DNA from: Thalassospira sp. HJ
GTDB taxonomy: Bacteria > Pseudomonadota > Alphaproteobacteria > Rhodospirillales > Thalassospiraceae
DNA: 64,000 nt
Direction: 5' to 3'
NCBI RefSeq assembly: GCF_000948415.1
Contig: NZ_JYII01000012.1
Coordinates: 682,001-746,000, forward strand
Part shown: one piece after another, positions 42,485 through 51,006 of the stretch
Layout: every line of letters begins with the position of its first letter
How positions within the stretch are numbered: position 1 is the first letter of the stretch
The notes under the pieces: model-generated
The model's database searches: none
What the model was told of the DNA's origin: nothing
Seen by the model: only the letters and a program-made list of their open reading frames with translations
Made by a program: the position numbers and the translations under genes

Positions 42485-44059
42485 ATGACGATATTGGTGA
42501 CGTTTTGTGGTGCTGCTGGTGGTGTGACGGGGTCTTGTTATTTCCTGCAGACCGATCACGGTAATTTTCTTGTCGATTGCGGCATGTTCCAGGGCAGCAA
42601 GACGGTTCGTGAACTGAACTATGGCAAGTTCCCGTTTGAAGCGGATCGGATTTCGGCTGTTTTGCTGACACATGCGCATATCGACCATACCGGCCTTGTG
42701 CCGAAACTGGTCAAGGCGGGGTTTGGCGGGCCGATTTACGCAACCGAACCAACCTGTGATCTTCTGACCTATATGCTGCCAGACTCTGGCTACATACAGG
42801 AAAGCGAGGTTGAGCGCCTTAACCGCCGCAATGCACGCCGTGGGCGCCCGGAAGTAACCCCGATCTATACCCGCGAAGATGCCGAGAACACGCTTTCGCA
42901 GCTTAAAACGGTTGAATATCACGAATGGTTGCCGGTGATTGAGGGCGTGCGTGCCCGTTTCTGGGATGCAGGCCATCTTCTGGGATCGGCATCGATCGAG
43001 GTTGAAATCGAAAATGGTGATGAAGACGGCAAGCTAACTCGGCTGCTATTTTCTGGCGACGTTGGAACAGGGGAGGCCGTATTTAACGAAGCCCCCGAAG
43101 CCCCAAAGGATATCGACTACCTGTTTGTCGAAACCACCTATGGCGACCGTACGCGTCCGGTGATCACGGATGAAGAACGTCGTGCGTTGCTGCGCGAGGA
43201 AGTGCGTGAAGCGCTTGGCAATGGTGGTAATCTGGTTATTCCGAGCTTTGCGGTTGCCAGAACACAGGAGCTGCTTGTCGATCTGGCCCATCTTTTCAAT
43301 CGTGGTGAGCTGCCGCCGGCAAATGTCTTTGTCGATAGCCCGTTGGCGCAACGTGCAACCGATGTTTTTGCCAAACACCTAAAGCGCGGCGATGCGCAGG
43401 CCTTGTCACACCCGAAATTCCACATGGTTCCCGATGTACAGGCCAGTAAACAGCTTGCACAGGTCACAAGCGGCGCGATCATCATTTCGGCGAGTGGTAT
43501 GTGCGACGCCGGGCGTATTCGATATCATCTGAAGAACAATCTGTGGCGATCGAATAGCACAGTGCTTCTGGTCGGCTTCCAGGCTGCCGGTTCGTTCGGC
43601 CGCGTTTTGCAGGGCGGTGCCAAACATGTTCGGATCCATGGCGATGAAATCGAAGTGCGCGCACGTATTCGCACACTCGATGTCTATTCCGGTCATGCTG
43701 ATCAGGACATGCTGTTGCAATGGACAAAGAACCGCTTGCCGGTAACGCGCCGGATCTTCCTGACTCACGGCGAAGAGGGCGCGCGTGCTGCTTTCCGCGA
43801 AGTTCTGATGGCGCATGGAATTGCCGAAAAGCTGATATCCATGCCGATGCTTGATGACACGGTTACGCTTAAGAAGGGTGAAGCCAAACCGTCCATTCCC
43901 GAAGCGCGCCTTTCAGGTGAAGAGCTTTCGCGTGATGATTGGCACAATCTTTATGCCGGGACGGTCACGGCACTGTCCGAGAAGCTCCGGTCGCTGGAAA
44001 CGGCAGAAGAAAGAAAAGAGATGCTCGAAAAAGTCTTGCGCGATATCGGGTCAGTATGA
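42485..44059 (+). CDS. Beta-CASP metallo-beta-lactamase nuclease (CPSF/YSH1-like)
   Basis: About 524 residues. The metallo-beta-lactamase zinc motif is LLTHAHIDHTGL, with further metal residues in ARFWDAGHLLGSA and LLFSGDVG. The beta-CASP insert shows PSFAVARTQELL and SASGMCDAGRIRYHL. The C-terminal RMMBL part is VYSGHADQDMLLQW with IFLTHGEEGAR. Such proteins cleave RNA (endo- or 5'-exonucleolytically). This is the bacterial MBL-fold RNA hydrolase type, distinct from RNase J. ATG 42485 has no good ribosome site; an upstream in-frame TTG at 42452 is the alternative. The gene lies 133 bases before the glycan cluster, whose role seems unrelated. Confidence 0.88.
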   Translation: MTILVTFCGAAGGVTGSCYFLQTDHGNFLVDCGMFQGSKTVRELNYGKFPFEADRISAVLLTHAHIDHTGLVPKLVKAGFGGPIYATEPTCDLLTYMLPDSGYIQESEVERLNRRNARRGRPEVTPIYTREDAENTLSQLKTVEYHEWLPVIEGVRARFWDAGHLLGSASIEVEIENGDEDGKLTRLLFSGDVGTGEAVFNEAPEAPKDIDYLFVETTYGDRTRPVITDEERRALLREEVREALGNGGNLVIPSFAVARTQELLVDLAHLFNRGELPPANVFVDSPLAQRATDVFAKHLKRGDAQALSHPKFHMVPDVQASKQLAQVTSGAIIISASGMCDAGRIRYHLKNNLWRSNSTVLLVGFQAAGSFGRVLQGGAKHVRIHGDEIEVRARIRTLDVYSGHADQDMLLQWTKNRLPVTRRIFLTHGEEGARAAFREVLMAHGIAEKLISMPMLDDTVTLKKGEAKPSIPEARLSGEELSRDDWHNLYAGTVTALSEKLRSLETAEERKEMLEKVLRDIGSV

Positions 44060-44192
44060 GAGCAATTATCCCGGAGCCGAAAGAAGGGCGTAAAACCCGC
44101 ATTCACGGATTCAGTTGCCAAGAAGAGAGAACCTGTCACCCTGAAAACGGGTTGTGCAGGCCTGTGAGACCACTACGCAGACGGGCGGGTAT

Positions 44193-45395
44193 ATGTCAAT
44201 CGTAGGGAATTCCGGTTATCGGGTTCTGATTTATAGCCATGATACTTTCGGGCTTGGGCATTTGCGCCGTTGCCGCACCATTGCGCATGCGCTGGTGTCA
44301 CGCCGTGATGATGTTTCCGTTCTGATTTTGTCCGGCTCGCCGATCATTGGCAGTTTCGAGTTCCGCTCACGCGTTGACTTTGTCCGCATTCCGGGCGTGA
44401 TCAAGCTGTCGAATGGTGAATACACCTCGCTCAATCTCAATATCGATGTCGACCAGATCTTGGCGATGCGGGAATCCATCATTCAGCACACGGCTGATGT
44501 CTTTAACCCGGACATCTTCATCGTCGATAAGGAACCGCTTGGTTTGCGGGGCGAAGTCGAGTCCACGCTTCAGATGCTCCGTCATCGCCGTACGCGCCTT
44601 GTGATGGGTTTGCGCGATGTGATGGATGACCCGGTCAATCTGCGTGAAGAATGGGATCGTAAACAATGCGTTCCGGCACTGGCTGAGCTTTATGATGAAA
44701 TCTGGGTTTATGGTCTGAAGGACATCTGCAATCCGCTGGAAGGCATTGATTTGCCGCCGGGCGTTGAAGAAAAGATGTCCTATACCGGCTATCTGCCACG
44801 CACCGCGACGCGCCGTCCCGCACCCGAACACGGTGCGCTGGGGCTGGAGGAGCCATATTATCTGGTGACGACCGGTGGCGGTGGTGACGGGGTTAATCTG
44901 GTTGATTGGGTGATCAGTGCCTATGAAACCGATCCGGATATCCCGGTGCCGTCACTTGTGGTGTTGGGGCCGTTCATGAGCCCGAACCAGCAAAACGAAT
45001 TCATGAAACGTGCGGAAAAGATCGACAAGCTTTCAGTCATCACCTTTGATGCCAATGTCGAGGTGCTGATGCACAAATCGGCTGGCGTCATTGGCATGGG
45101 CGGTTACAACACGTTTTGTGAAATCCTGTCATTTGACAAGCCTGCTGTCATTGTGCCGCGCACGGTGCCGCGTCTTGAGCAGTATGTACGTGCATCGGCT
45201 GCCGAAAAGCTTGGCCTGATCAAGATGCTGACCGAGGATGGTGGGCGTGATCCGCGCGAAATGGCCGATGCGCTTCGGGGGCTGATCCATCAGCCCAAAC
45301 CGTCGCATGTGACCGTTCCGAACCTTATGGGCGGGCTTGATCGCGTTGGGGAGCTTGTGGATCGCTGGCTTCCGCCGCAAATGGCCGCAGAATAA
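44193..45395 (+). CDS. Predicted glycosyltransferase, COG4671 type (first copy)
   Basis: About 400 residues with a GT-B-like fold related to MurG-type enzymes. The N-terminal nucleotide-sugar half starts IYSHDTFGLGHLRRCRTIA and the C-terminal half has the donor-binding segment GMGGYNTFCEILSFDKPAVI. No signal peptide, so it should work on the cytosolic face of the inner membrane. It is the first gene of a run of seven packed genes and has a paralogue four genes on (48445-49587). The family is uncharacterised as far as I know. ATG 44193 follows GGCGGG. Confidence 0.8.
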   Translation: MSIVGNSGYRVLIYSHDTFGLGHLRRCRTIAHALVSRRDDVSVLILSGSPIIGSFEFRSRVDFVRIPGVIKLSNGEYTSLNLNIDVDQILAMRESIIQHTADVFNPDIFIVDKEPLGLRGEVESTLQMLRHRRTRLVMGLRDVMDDPVNLREEWDRKQCVPALAELYDEIWVYGLKDICNPLEGIDLPPGVEEKMSYTGYLPRTATRRPAPEHGALGLEEPYYLVTTGGGGDGVNLVDWVISAYETDPDIPVPSLVVLGPFMSPNQQNEFMKRAEKIDKLSVITFDANVEVLMHKSAGVIGMGGYNTFCEILSFDKPAVIVPRTVPRLEQYVRASAAEKLGLIKMLTEDGGRDPREMADALRGLIHQPKPSHVTVPNLMGGLDRVGELVDRWLPPQMAAE

Positions 45396-45414
45396 ATCAT
45401 CGGGAACAAAGTTG

Positions 45415-46692
45415 ATGGCACGCGATAATCTGGCAATCGTGGTAAAGGGATATCCGCGATTGTCGGAGACCTTTATAGCGCAGGAAATTCTTGGCATTCA
45501 GCAGGCAGGCATTCCGTATCGGATCGTCTCGCTGCGTCATCCGACTGACAAGAAACGCCATCCCATCAATGAACGCATCACGGGTGCGGTCGATTATTTA
45601 CCCGAATATGCCTATCAGGAACCGATGCGGGTTTTACGCGGCTGGCTTAAGGCCCGCAAAATGCCGGGATATCGCCGTGCGGTGAATATCTGGTGGCAGG
45701 ATTATCGTCGCGATCGCACCGCCAATCGTGCCCGGCGCTTTGCCCAGGCAATGGTGATGGCAGCCGAACTGCCCGAAGATATCACACGCATTTACGCCCA
45801 CTTCCTGCATACGCCGGCATCCGTGGCACGCTATTGCGCGATTATGCGCGGTTTGCCCTGGTCCTGTTCTGCGCACGCCAAGGATATCTATACCAGCCAG
45901 GACTGGGATATGCGCGAGAAACTGCGTGATATGGACTGGCTGGTGACCTGCACGAAGGCCAATGTCGACTATCTGCGCAACCTTGCCGAAGACCCGACCA
46001 AGGTTAATCTGCTCTATCACGGTCTTGATTTCTCCCGCTTCCCGGAAGAATTGCCTAAACGCCCCGTTCGGGACGGCAGTGACCTGGAAAACCCGGTCAT
46101 GATCCTGTCGGTCGGCCGTCTGGTGGGCAAGAAGGGCTATGATGATCTCCTGCGCGCCTTGGCGAAATTGCCCGACGGCCTTTATTGGCGGTTCACCCAT
46201 ATCGGGGGCGGTGATGGTGACAAATACCAGAAACTTGCGACCGAACTGGGCATTGCGGATCGCTGTGATTGGCAGGGACCGCGTGATCAGAAGGAAGTAA
46301 TCGCCGCCTGTCAGTCGTCTGATCTGTTCGTGCTGGCCAGCCGCATTGAAAAGGACGGTGATCGCGATGGGCTGCCAAACGTCCTGATGGAAGCTCAGCT
46401 TTGTGGACTTGCTGCAGTCTCGACCGCGATTTCCGCCATCCCAGAGCTGATCGAGGATGGGGTGAATGGCAAGCTTGTTCCGGAACGTGATCCGGATGCA
46501 CTTGCAACCGCACTGAGCGATATGATTGTCGATCCCAAGATTCGCGAAGCAATGGGGCGCAACGGCAATGAAATCGTTCGACGTGATTTCTCGTTCTATA
46601 GCGGGATGAAAGATCTGGCCGAGCGCTTTGGCGTTGCAGAGCCGAGCAGCGAAATTGCGGAAAGCCTTGTAAAACAACCCGCGGCAGAGTAG
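45415..46692 (+). CDS. GT4 family glycosyltransferase (WcaL-like)
   Basis: About 425 residues with a GT-B fold. The C-terminal half contains ILSVGRLVGKKGYDDLLRAL and the acidic donor site in KDGDRDGLPNVLMEAQLCGL (the E-x7-E region), typical of GT4 retaining transferases. The N-terminal half (AIVVKGYPRLSETFIAQEIL) resembles colanic-acid WcaL-type transferases. It should add a hexose from a nucleotide sugar to a growing glycan in the cytosol. It begins 19 bases after the preceding gene. The next gene follows after 11 bases with its own AGGAGG. Confidence 0.88.
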   Translation: MARDNLAIVVKGYPRLSETFIAQEILGIQQAGIPYRIVSLRHPTDKKRHPINERITGAVDYLPEYAYQEPMRVLRGWLKARKMPGYRRAVNIWWQDYRRDRTANRARRFAQAMVMAAELPEDITRIYAHFLHTPASVARYCAIMRGLPWSCSAHAKDIYTSQDWDMREKLRDMDWLVTCTKANVDYLRNLAEDPTKVNLLYHGLDFSRFPEELPKRPVRDGSDLENPVMILSVGRLVGKKGYDDLLRALAKLPDGLYWRFTHIGGGDGDKYQKLATELGIADRCDWQGPRDQKEVIAACQSSDLFVLASRIEKDGDRDGLPNVLMEAQLCGLAAVSTAISAIPELIEDGVNGKLVPERDPDALATALSDMIVDPKIREAMGRNGNEIVRRDFSFYSGMKDLAERFGVAEPSSEIAESLVKQPAAE

Positions 46693-46703
46693 GAGGCACA
46701 CAT

Positions 46704-47846
46704 TTGCAGGTTGCCTTTTACGCCCCGTTAAAACCGATTGATCATCCCGTGCCATCCGGGGATCGATTGATTGCCCGTATGCTGTGTGAGGCACTTCAAA
46801 CGGCAGGCATGAAAGTCGATATCGCGGCCCGCCTTCGCAGTCGGGATGCCGAGGGCAATATTTTGAAACAGGCACGCTTGGCGGAGCTCGGCACCAAACT
46901 GGCGGCAAGGCTGATTCGTCAGTATCAGTCGGGTGTTCGACCCAAGCCCGATGTCTGGTTCACCTACCATCTTTATTACAAGGCACCTGACTGGATCGGG
47001 CCGATTGTCGCTGATGCGCTTGGTATTCCCTATGTCGTGGCCGAAGCATCCTTTGCACCCAAGCGTGCTGGTGGCCCATGGGCCCCAAGTCATGCGGCAG
47101 TCGAAACTGCGCTCAGGCAGGCGGATGCCGTCTTTTCGCTTAACCGTGTTGATATGGAATGCCTGGCGCAAGTCTGCCCCAAAGATCGTCTGCATTTCCT
47201 ACCGCCCTTTACCCGCGTTTCGGACTGGAGTGTTACGCAACGCCCGGGCATAGACCCGGGCTGCGTGCGGTTGGTGACAACCGCGATGATGCGTGATGGG
47301 GACAAGCTTAAGTCATATGGGGTTCTGGCAAAGGCACTTGCGCAGTTACAGCGTGACGGCGTGGATAATTGGCACCTGACCGTGATTGGGGATGGCCCCG
47401 CACGCCAAAAGGTCGAGGACCTGTTTGATGAACAGGAACTTGGTGAAAGCGCAGTCTCGCTCGTCGGGCTGAAAACACCCGAACAAACCACAGATATCCT
47501 TGCCAAATCCGACATGTTCGTTTGGCCTGCAATCAATGAAGCATTCGGCATGGCCTTGCTTGAGGCGCAATCGGCGGGATTGCCCGTTCTGGCCGGCGAT
47601 GCAGGTGGCGTTTCGGGCATTGTGTCACCAAGCGTCACCGGATGGTTGGTTCCAGTCGGTGATGTCGGGGCATTTACCAACCGTTTGGGCGAGTGTGTTA
47701 CGGCAGATATTGCGATGTTGCGCAGGATGGGACAGGCCGGCGCATCAAAAGCTGCACAGCACCACACGGTGGAGGCTGCAGCTAGTCTGTTATCCGCTAC
47801 CATCCATAAAGTTGTAAATGCTTACGGCGGGCAGGGGGCGGTATGA
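46704..47846 (+). CDS. GT4-like glycosyltransferase with TTG start
   Basis: 380 residues with the GT-B/GT4 C-terminal half: HLTVIGDGPARQKVEDLF and the acidic site INEAFGMALLEAQSAGLPVL. The initiation codon is TTG, supported by a consensus AGGAGG 7 bases upstream and by the absence of a nearby ATG. The N-terminal acceptor half (VAFYAPLKPIDHPVPSGD) is not closely familiar. It overlaps the phosphatase gene by 4 bases. Sugar donor and acceptor are unknown. Confidence 0.87.
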   Translation: MQVAFYAPLKPIDHPVPSGDRLIARMLCEALQTAGMKVDIAARLRSRDAEGNILKQARLAELGTKLAARLIRQYQSGVRPKPDVWFTYHLYYKAPDWIGPIVADALGIPYVVAEASFAPKRAGGPWAPSHAAVETALRQADAVFSLNRVDMECLAQVCPKDRLHFLPPFTRVSDWSVTQRPGIDPGCVRLVTTAMMRDGDKLKSYGVLAKALAQLQRDGVDNWHLTVIGDGPARQKVEDLFDEQELGESAVSLVGLKTPEQTTDILAKSDMFVWPAINEAFGMALLEAQSAGLPVLAGDAGGVSGIVSPSVTGWLVPVGDVGAFTNRLGECVTADIAMLRRMGQAGASKAAQHHTVEAAASLLSATIHKVVNAYGGQGAV

Positions 47847-48448
47847 AGCAGATCCGTTTTGCATTGCTGCGCCATGGTGTCACGACGTGGAATAGGGAAA
47901 AACGTATTCAGGGACGAACCGACATTTCGATAACACCGGAAACGGCGGCTTGGTATCGTCAGCATCGTTTGCCGACTGCTTGGCGTGATGTGCCGTGGAT
48001 GGCGTCACCCTTGTCGCGTACGCGTGAGACAGCGGATGCCTTGGGGATTGCGCCCATCGGTTCCGAGCCCGCCTTCATCGAGATGGACTGGGGCGCGTGG
48101 GAAGGCGCAACGCTGCCAGACCTTCGCGCAAGCTTGGGCGACAGACTTCAGGAAAACGAAGACCGTGGGTGGGACTTCCGCCCGGAAGGTGGCGAAAGCC
48201 CGCGCGATGTCCTTGGGCGTGTTGAGTGCTTTCTGAAAGGCTGTGATCTGCCACAGTTTGGTGCAGTCACGCACAAGGGCGTGACACGGGCTGTTTACGC
48301 GGCCGCACGCGGATGGGACATGATGGGAAAAATTCCCGATAAGCTCGATTGGCATTGTTTGCAGGTGTTTAACTGGTCGGATGATGCCGGGTTATCGATT
48401 GAGGCCCTGAATGCTCCACTCGTTGACGCGCAGGAGATTTCTGGATGA
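47843..48448 (+). CDS. Histidine phosphatase (phosphoglycerate-mutase family)
   Basis: 201 residues. The catalytic RHG motif is in FALLRHGVTTWNREKRIQGR, the acidic residue in FIEMDWGAWEG and the second histidine in GAVTHKGVTRAVY. It should remove phosphate from a small phosphorylated substrate such as a sugar phosphate. Translationally coupled at both ends (4-base overlaps) inside the glycosyltransferase run, so a sugar-phosphate or glycerol-phosphate intermediate of that pathway is the most likely substrate. This is inference. Confidence 0.87.
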   Translation: MKQIRFALLRHGVTTWNREKRIQGRTDISITPETAAWYRQHRLPTAWRDVPWMASPLSRTRETADALGIAPIGSEPAFIEMDWGAWEGATLPDLRASLGDRLQENEDRGWDFRPEGGESPRDVLGRVECFLKGCDLPQFGAVTHKGVTRAVYAAARGWDMMGKIPDKLDWHCLQVFNWSDDAGLSIEALNAPLVDAQEISG

Positions 48449-49587
48449 GCGACGTCATGGTCTATGTGCAGCACCTGCTTGGCATTGGTCACGTACGCCG
48501 GATGGCGCTGATCAATCAGGCGCTTCGTGACCGGGGTATCAGTGTCACGGTCGCAAGCGGTGGTGTTCCCGATGACAGCCTTGATTTTGCGGCCAGCAAC
48601 GTTATTCAGCTTTCCCCGTGCAAGACAGCCGATACCGGCTTTTCCGGTCTCGTTGATCCGGATGGCAATGCCCTTGGTGATGATTGGAAACAGGCACGCA
48701 AAACGCAACTGCTGAAGGCGTTTAGGGAAACCTCACCAAAGCTGCTGTTGATTGAAATGTTCCCGTTTGGGCGTCGGGCTTTTCGATTTGAATTGATCCC
48801 GCTTTTTTACGCAGCGAAAGAAGCCGGCGTACCCGTCATTTGTTCTGTCAGAGACCTTTTGGTGCGCAAAAAGGACATCCATAAGACGGAATGGATGCGT
48901 GATACAGCGCGTGAATATCTCGATGCTGTTCTGGTGCATGGCGACCCGCAGCTGTTCGGGTTTGATCGCAGTTTTGAGTTCACGGATGATATATCGGACC
49001 TGATCACCTATACGGGCTATGTCGCGCCGACGATTGACGAGGCGCTTTTAGGGCGGGTGGATGCGCATCGTCATGGTGTTCTGGTGTCCGCCGGTGGCGG
49101 TGCTGTCGGGGCGGAACTGATCAGGCTTGCGATCGCGGCCCGCCTGTTCTCGCAAAAATACAATGATGCGACCTGGGATATTGTTACCGGGCCACATTTC
49201 CCGTCCGATCAGTTTGAGGAGCTGCGCAGCCAGTTTCCGGATGGCGTGGTGTTGCATCGGTTTTTGTCTGATTTTCGAGAAAGAATGGCCGGTGCAGCTG
49301 TGTCGGTTTCACAAGCTGGATATAACACCCTGATGGATGTGTTGGCGACGCGGACGCCAGCAGTCATGGTGCCCTTTGCAGAAGGCGGGGAAAGTGAGCA
49401 AACTGAACGTGCAGAAGTCCTTTCAAAAGAAGGGGTTATTTCCCTGCTTGATCTTGATGGCCTGTCTGCGCAATCATTAGCAAAACAAATAGATAACGCC
49501 AGACAGCCAAGCGGGATTAAAATCGCGCTGGACGGGGCGGAAAAAACTGCGTCAATCATCGCAGATAAGATCAAAGGGAATTCATGA
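48445..49587 (+). CDS. Predicted glycosyltransferase, COG4671 type (second copy)
   Basis: 380 residues, same fold as the product of 44193-45395: N-terminal MVYVQHLLGIGHVRRMALIN and C-terminal donor-binding VSQAGYNTLMDVLATRTPAVM with EGGESEQTERAE after it. The MurG-like VSQAGYNT segment suggests a UDP-sugar donor. The two copies in one cluster differ along most of their length, so they probably add different sugars or to different acceptors. The gene overlaps both neighbours by 4 bases. Confidence 0.82.
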   Translation: MSDVMVYVQHLLGIGHVRRMALINQALRDRGISVTVASGGVPDDSLDFAASNVIQLSPCKTADTGFSGLVDPDGNALGDDWKQARKTQLLKAFRETSPKLLLIEMFPFGRRAFRFELIPLFYAAKEAGVPVICSVRDLLVRKKDIHKTEWMRDTAREYLDAVLVHGDPQLFGFDRSFEFTDDISDLITYTGYVAPTIDEALLGRVDAHRHGVLVSAGGGAVGAELIRLAIAARLFSQKYNDATWDIVTGPHFPSDQFEELRSQFPDGVVLHRFLSDFRERMAGAAVSVSQAGYNTLMDVLATRTPAVMVPFAEGGESEQTERAEVLSKEGVISLLDLDGLSAQSLAKQIDNARQPSGIKIALDGAEKTASIIADKIKGNS

Positions 49588-50342
49588 GCAGCTGGGATCA
49601 ATTACGCGCAGAGCTTGATCTGTGGCAGTCCGAGGGACGGACCGCTACGGCATGGTGGCGTGATGATGACGCTGTTTCTGTCACGCCAGCACTTGAGACA
49701 CTTCTGGCGTTTGAGCAGGACTACAAGGTGCCGCTCGCCCTTGCTGTTATTCCCGCCACCTTGCAGGACGATCTTGTCGAACGTCTGGTCGAGACATTGG
49801 ACACCCGTGTGCTTCAACATGGTTGGTCGCATCAGAACCATATGCCGGAAGGCCGCAAGAAGCAGGAACTTGATGACGTTCGGGATCTGGGCGATGTTGT
49901 TGCCGATTTGCGCAACGGATTTTCTGTTTTACAATCACGGTTCGGCAATCGCTTCCTGCCGGTTCTGGTGCCGCCATGGAACAGGGTCGCCGAGGATGTT
50001 GTTGCCGCCCTGCATTCGCTTGGTTTTTGCGGGATCAGCACATTTAACGCGCGCAAGGCCGCGGAGCCCTATAAGGGAATCATGCAGGTCAACACCCATG
50101 TCGATGTCATCGATTGGCGTGGCACACGCGGCTTCGTTGGTGAAGACGCAGCCCTTGGCGCGATGATTGAGCACCTTGCTGCAAGACGAACAGGGCAGGT
50201 GGATGCGGATGAGCCGACCGGCATTCTGACCCATCATCTTGTCCATGAAGGCGCCACCACGAAGTTCCTTGATAACCTGTTTTCTATGGACCATTCAGCT
50301 TTGCGCTGGTTGAGAATACCCGGAGTATTTCCATGGCAGTAA
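49584..50342 (+). CDS. Polysaccharide deacetylase-like (NodB/CE4 type) protein
   Basis: 252 residues with features of the CE4 fold: WWRDDDAVSVTP carries the metal and base aspartates, and QHGWSHQNH carries the H-x3-H metal pair. LVPPWNRVAEDVV and ILTHHLVHE correspond to later conserved motifs. It should remove N-acetyl groups from a glycan. There is no signal peptide, so unlike periplasmic deacetylases this would act in the cytosol on a lipid- or nucleotide-linked precursor. It overlaps the next gene by 10 bases. Confidence 0.8.
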   Translation: MSSWDQLRAELDLWQSEGRTATAWWRDDDAVSVTPALETLLAFEQDYKVPLALAVIPATLQDDLVERLVETLDTRVLQHGWSHQNHMPEGRKKQELDDVRDLGDVVADLRNGFSVLQSRFGNRFLPVLVPPWNRVAEDVVAALHSLGFCGISTFNARKAAEPYKGIMQVNTHVDVIDWRGTRGFVGEDAALGAMIEHLAARRTGQVDADEPTGILTHHLVHEGATTKFLDNLFSMDHSALRWLRIPGVFPWQ

Positions 50343-51004
50343 ATCGCAGAAGACGCCGTGAGCCGTCGCAGGTAGCACCCGAACCGGTGACGCCTATGGA
50401 TGCCGCCCCCGAGCAGGTCGCCAGCGTGCCGAGCACCATAGACCCTGTCAAACCGGCCGGGGTTGGCGACAGCCAGGTTCAGACAATGGGTTACCCGTCG
50501 AAACTGATGGCGCCGGATTTGGCAAAGTCTATTGTCGGGTTGCTGATTTGCGGTGTTATTGCCCTGATCCCCGAGATGCTTGAGATCATCCAGTGGACAT
50601 CGGCCGGGTTGGCATTGTTGTTCGTGTTCTATTTCGCGCGCACGATCATCCGGTTCCAGTCAAAGATCTATGTCTCGGAATACGGTATTCGTCTTTCAAG
50701 CATGCGCGGTGGAACCGCTTTTGCCTGGCCGGAACTTTCCAAATTCCGTTTGCGTTACTTCAGTACCAAGCGCGACGGCAACAAGGGATGGTTCGAACTG
50801 ACGCTGCAGGCAGGTGAAGCAAAAATTGTCGCAGAATCAACACTGGACGGATTTGACGATCTCCTTGAAATTTCTCGCGATTGGGCGAAAGATAACCAGC
50901 TGCTGGTTGATGACGTCACAAGAACAAATCTGATGCGGATGGATGAGGCCGACACACTGGTCAAGGCAGCAGCATCCGAACGGCTCGGGGGTGGGACGCG
51001 CTAG
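50333..51004 (+). CDS. Membrane-anchored PH-like hypothetical protein
   Basis: 223 residues: a basic start (NRRRRREPS), a Pro-rich stretch, one or two membrane helices around residues 63-103 (SIVGLLICGVIALIPEM and GLALLFVFYFARTII), then a beta-rich cytosolic domain (KIYVSEYGIRLSSMRGGT, AWPELSKFRL, WFELTLQAGE) with the look of a bacterial PH/YdbS-like fold, and a C-terminal helix. It is the last gene of the coupled cluster and overlaps the deacetylase gene. Perhaps it docks the cluster's enzymes at the membrane. Not recognised as a named family. Confidence 0.65.
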   Translation: MAVNRRRRREPSQVAPEPVTPMDAAPEQVASVPSTIDPVKPAGVGDSQVQTMGYPSKLMAPDLAKSIVGLLICGVIALIPEMLEIIQWTSAGLALLFVFYFARTIIRFQSKIYVSEYGIRLSSMRGGTAFAWPELSKFRLRYFSTKRDGNKGWFELTLQAGEAKIVAESTLDGFDDLLEISRDWAKDNQLLVDDVTRTNLMRMDEADTLVKAAASERLGGGTR

Positions 51005-51006
51005 AG

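Noticed and set aside
42485..44059. Calling the beta-CASP protein RNase J
   Set aside because: It lacks the N-terminal and domain layout I expect of RNase J and looks closer to the CPSF/YSH1-like bacterial group.
45634..46908. 424-codon minus-strand frame opposite the GT4 gene
   Set aside because: It covers a gene with clear GT4 motifs and has no family features.
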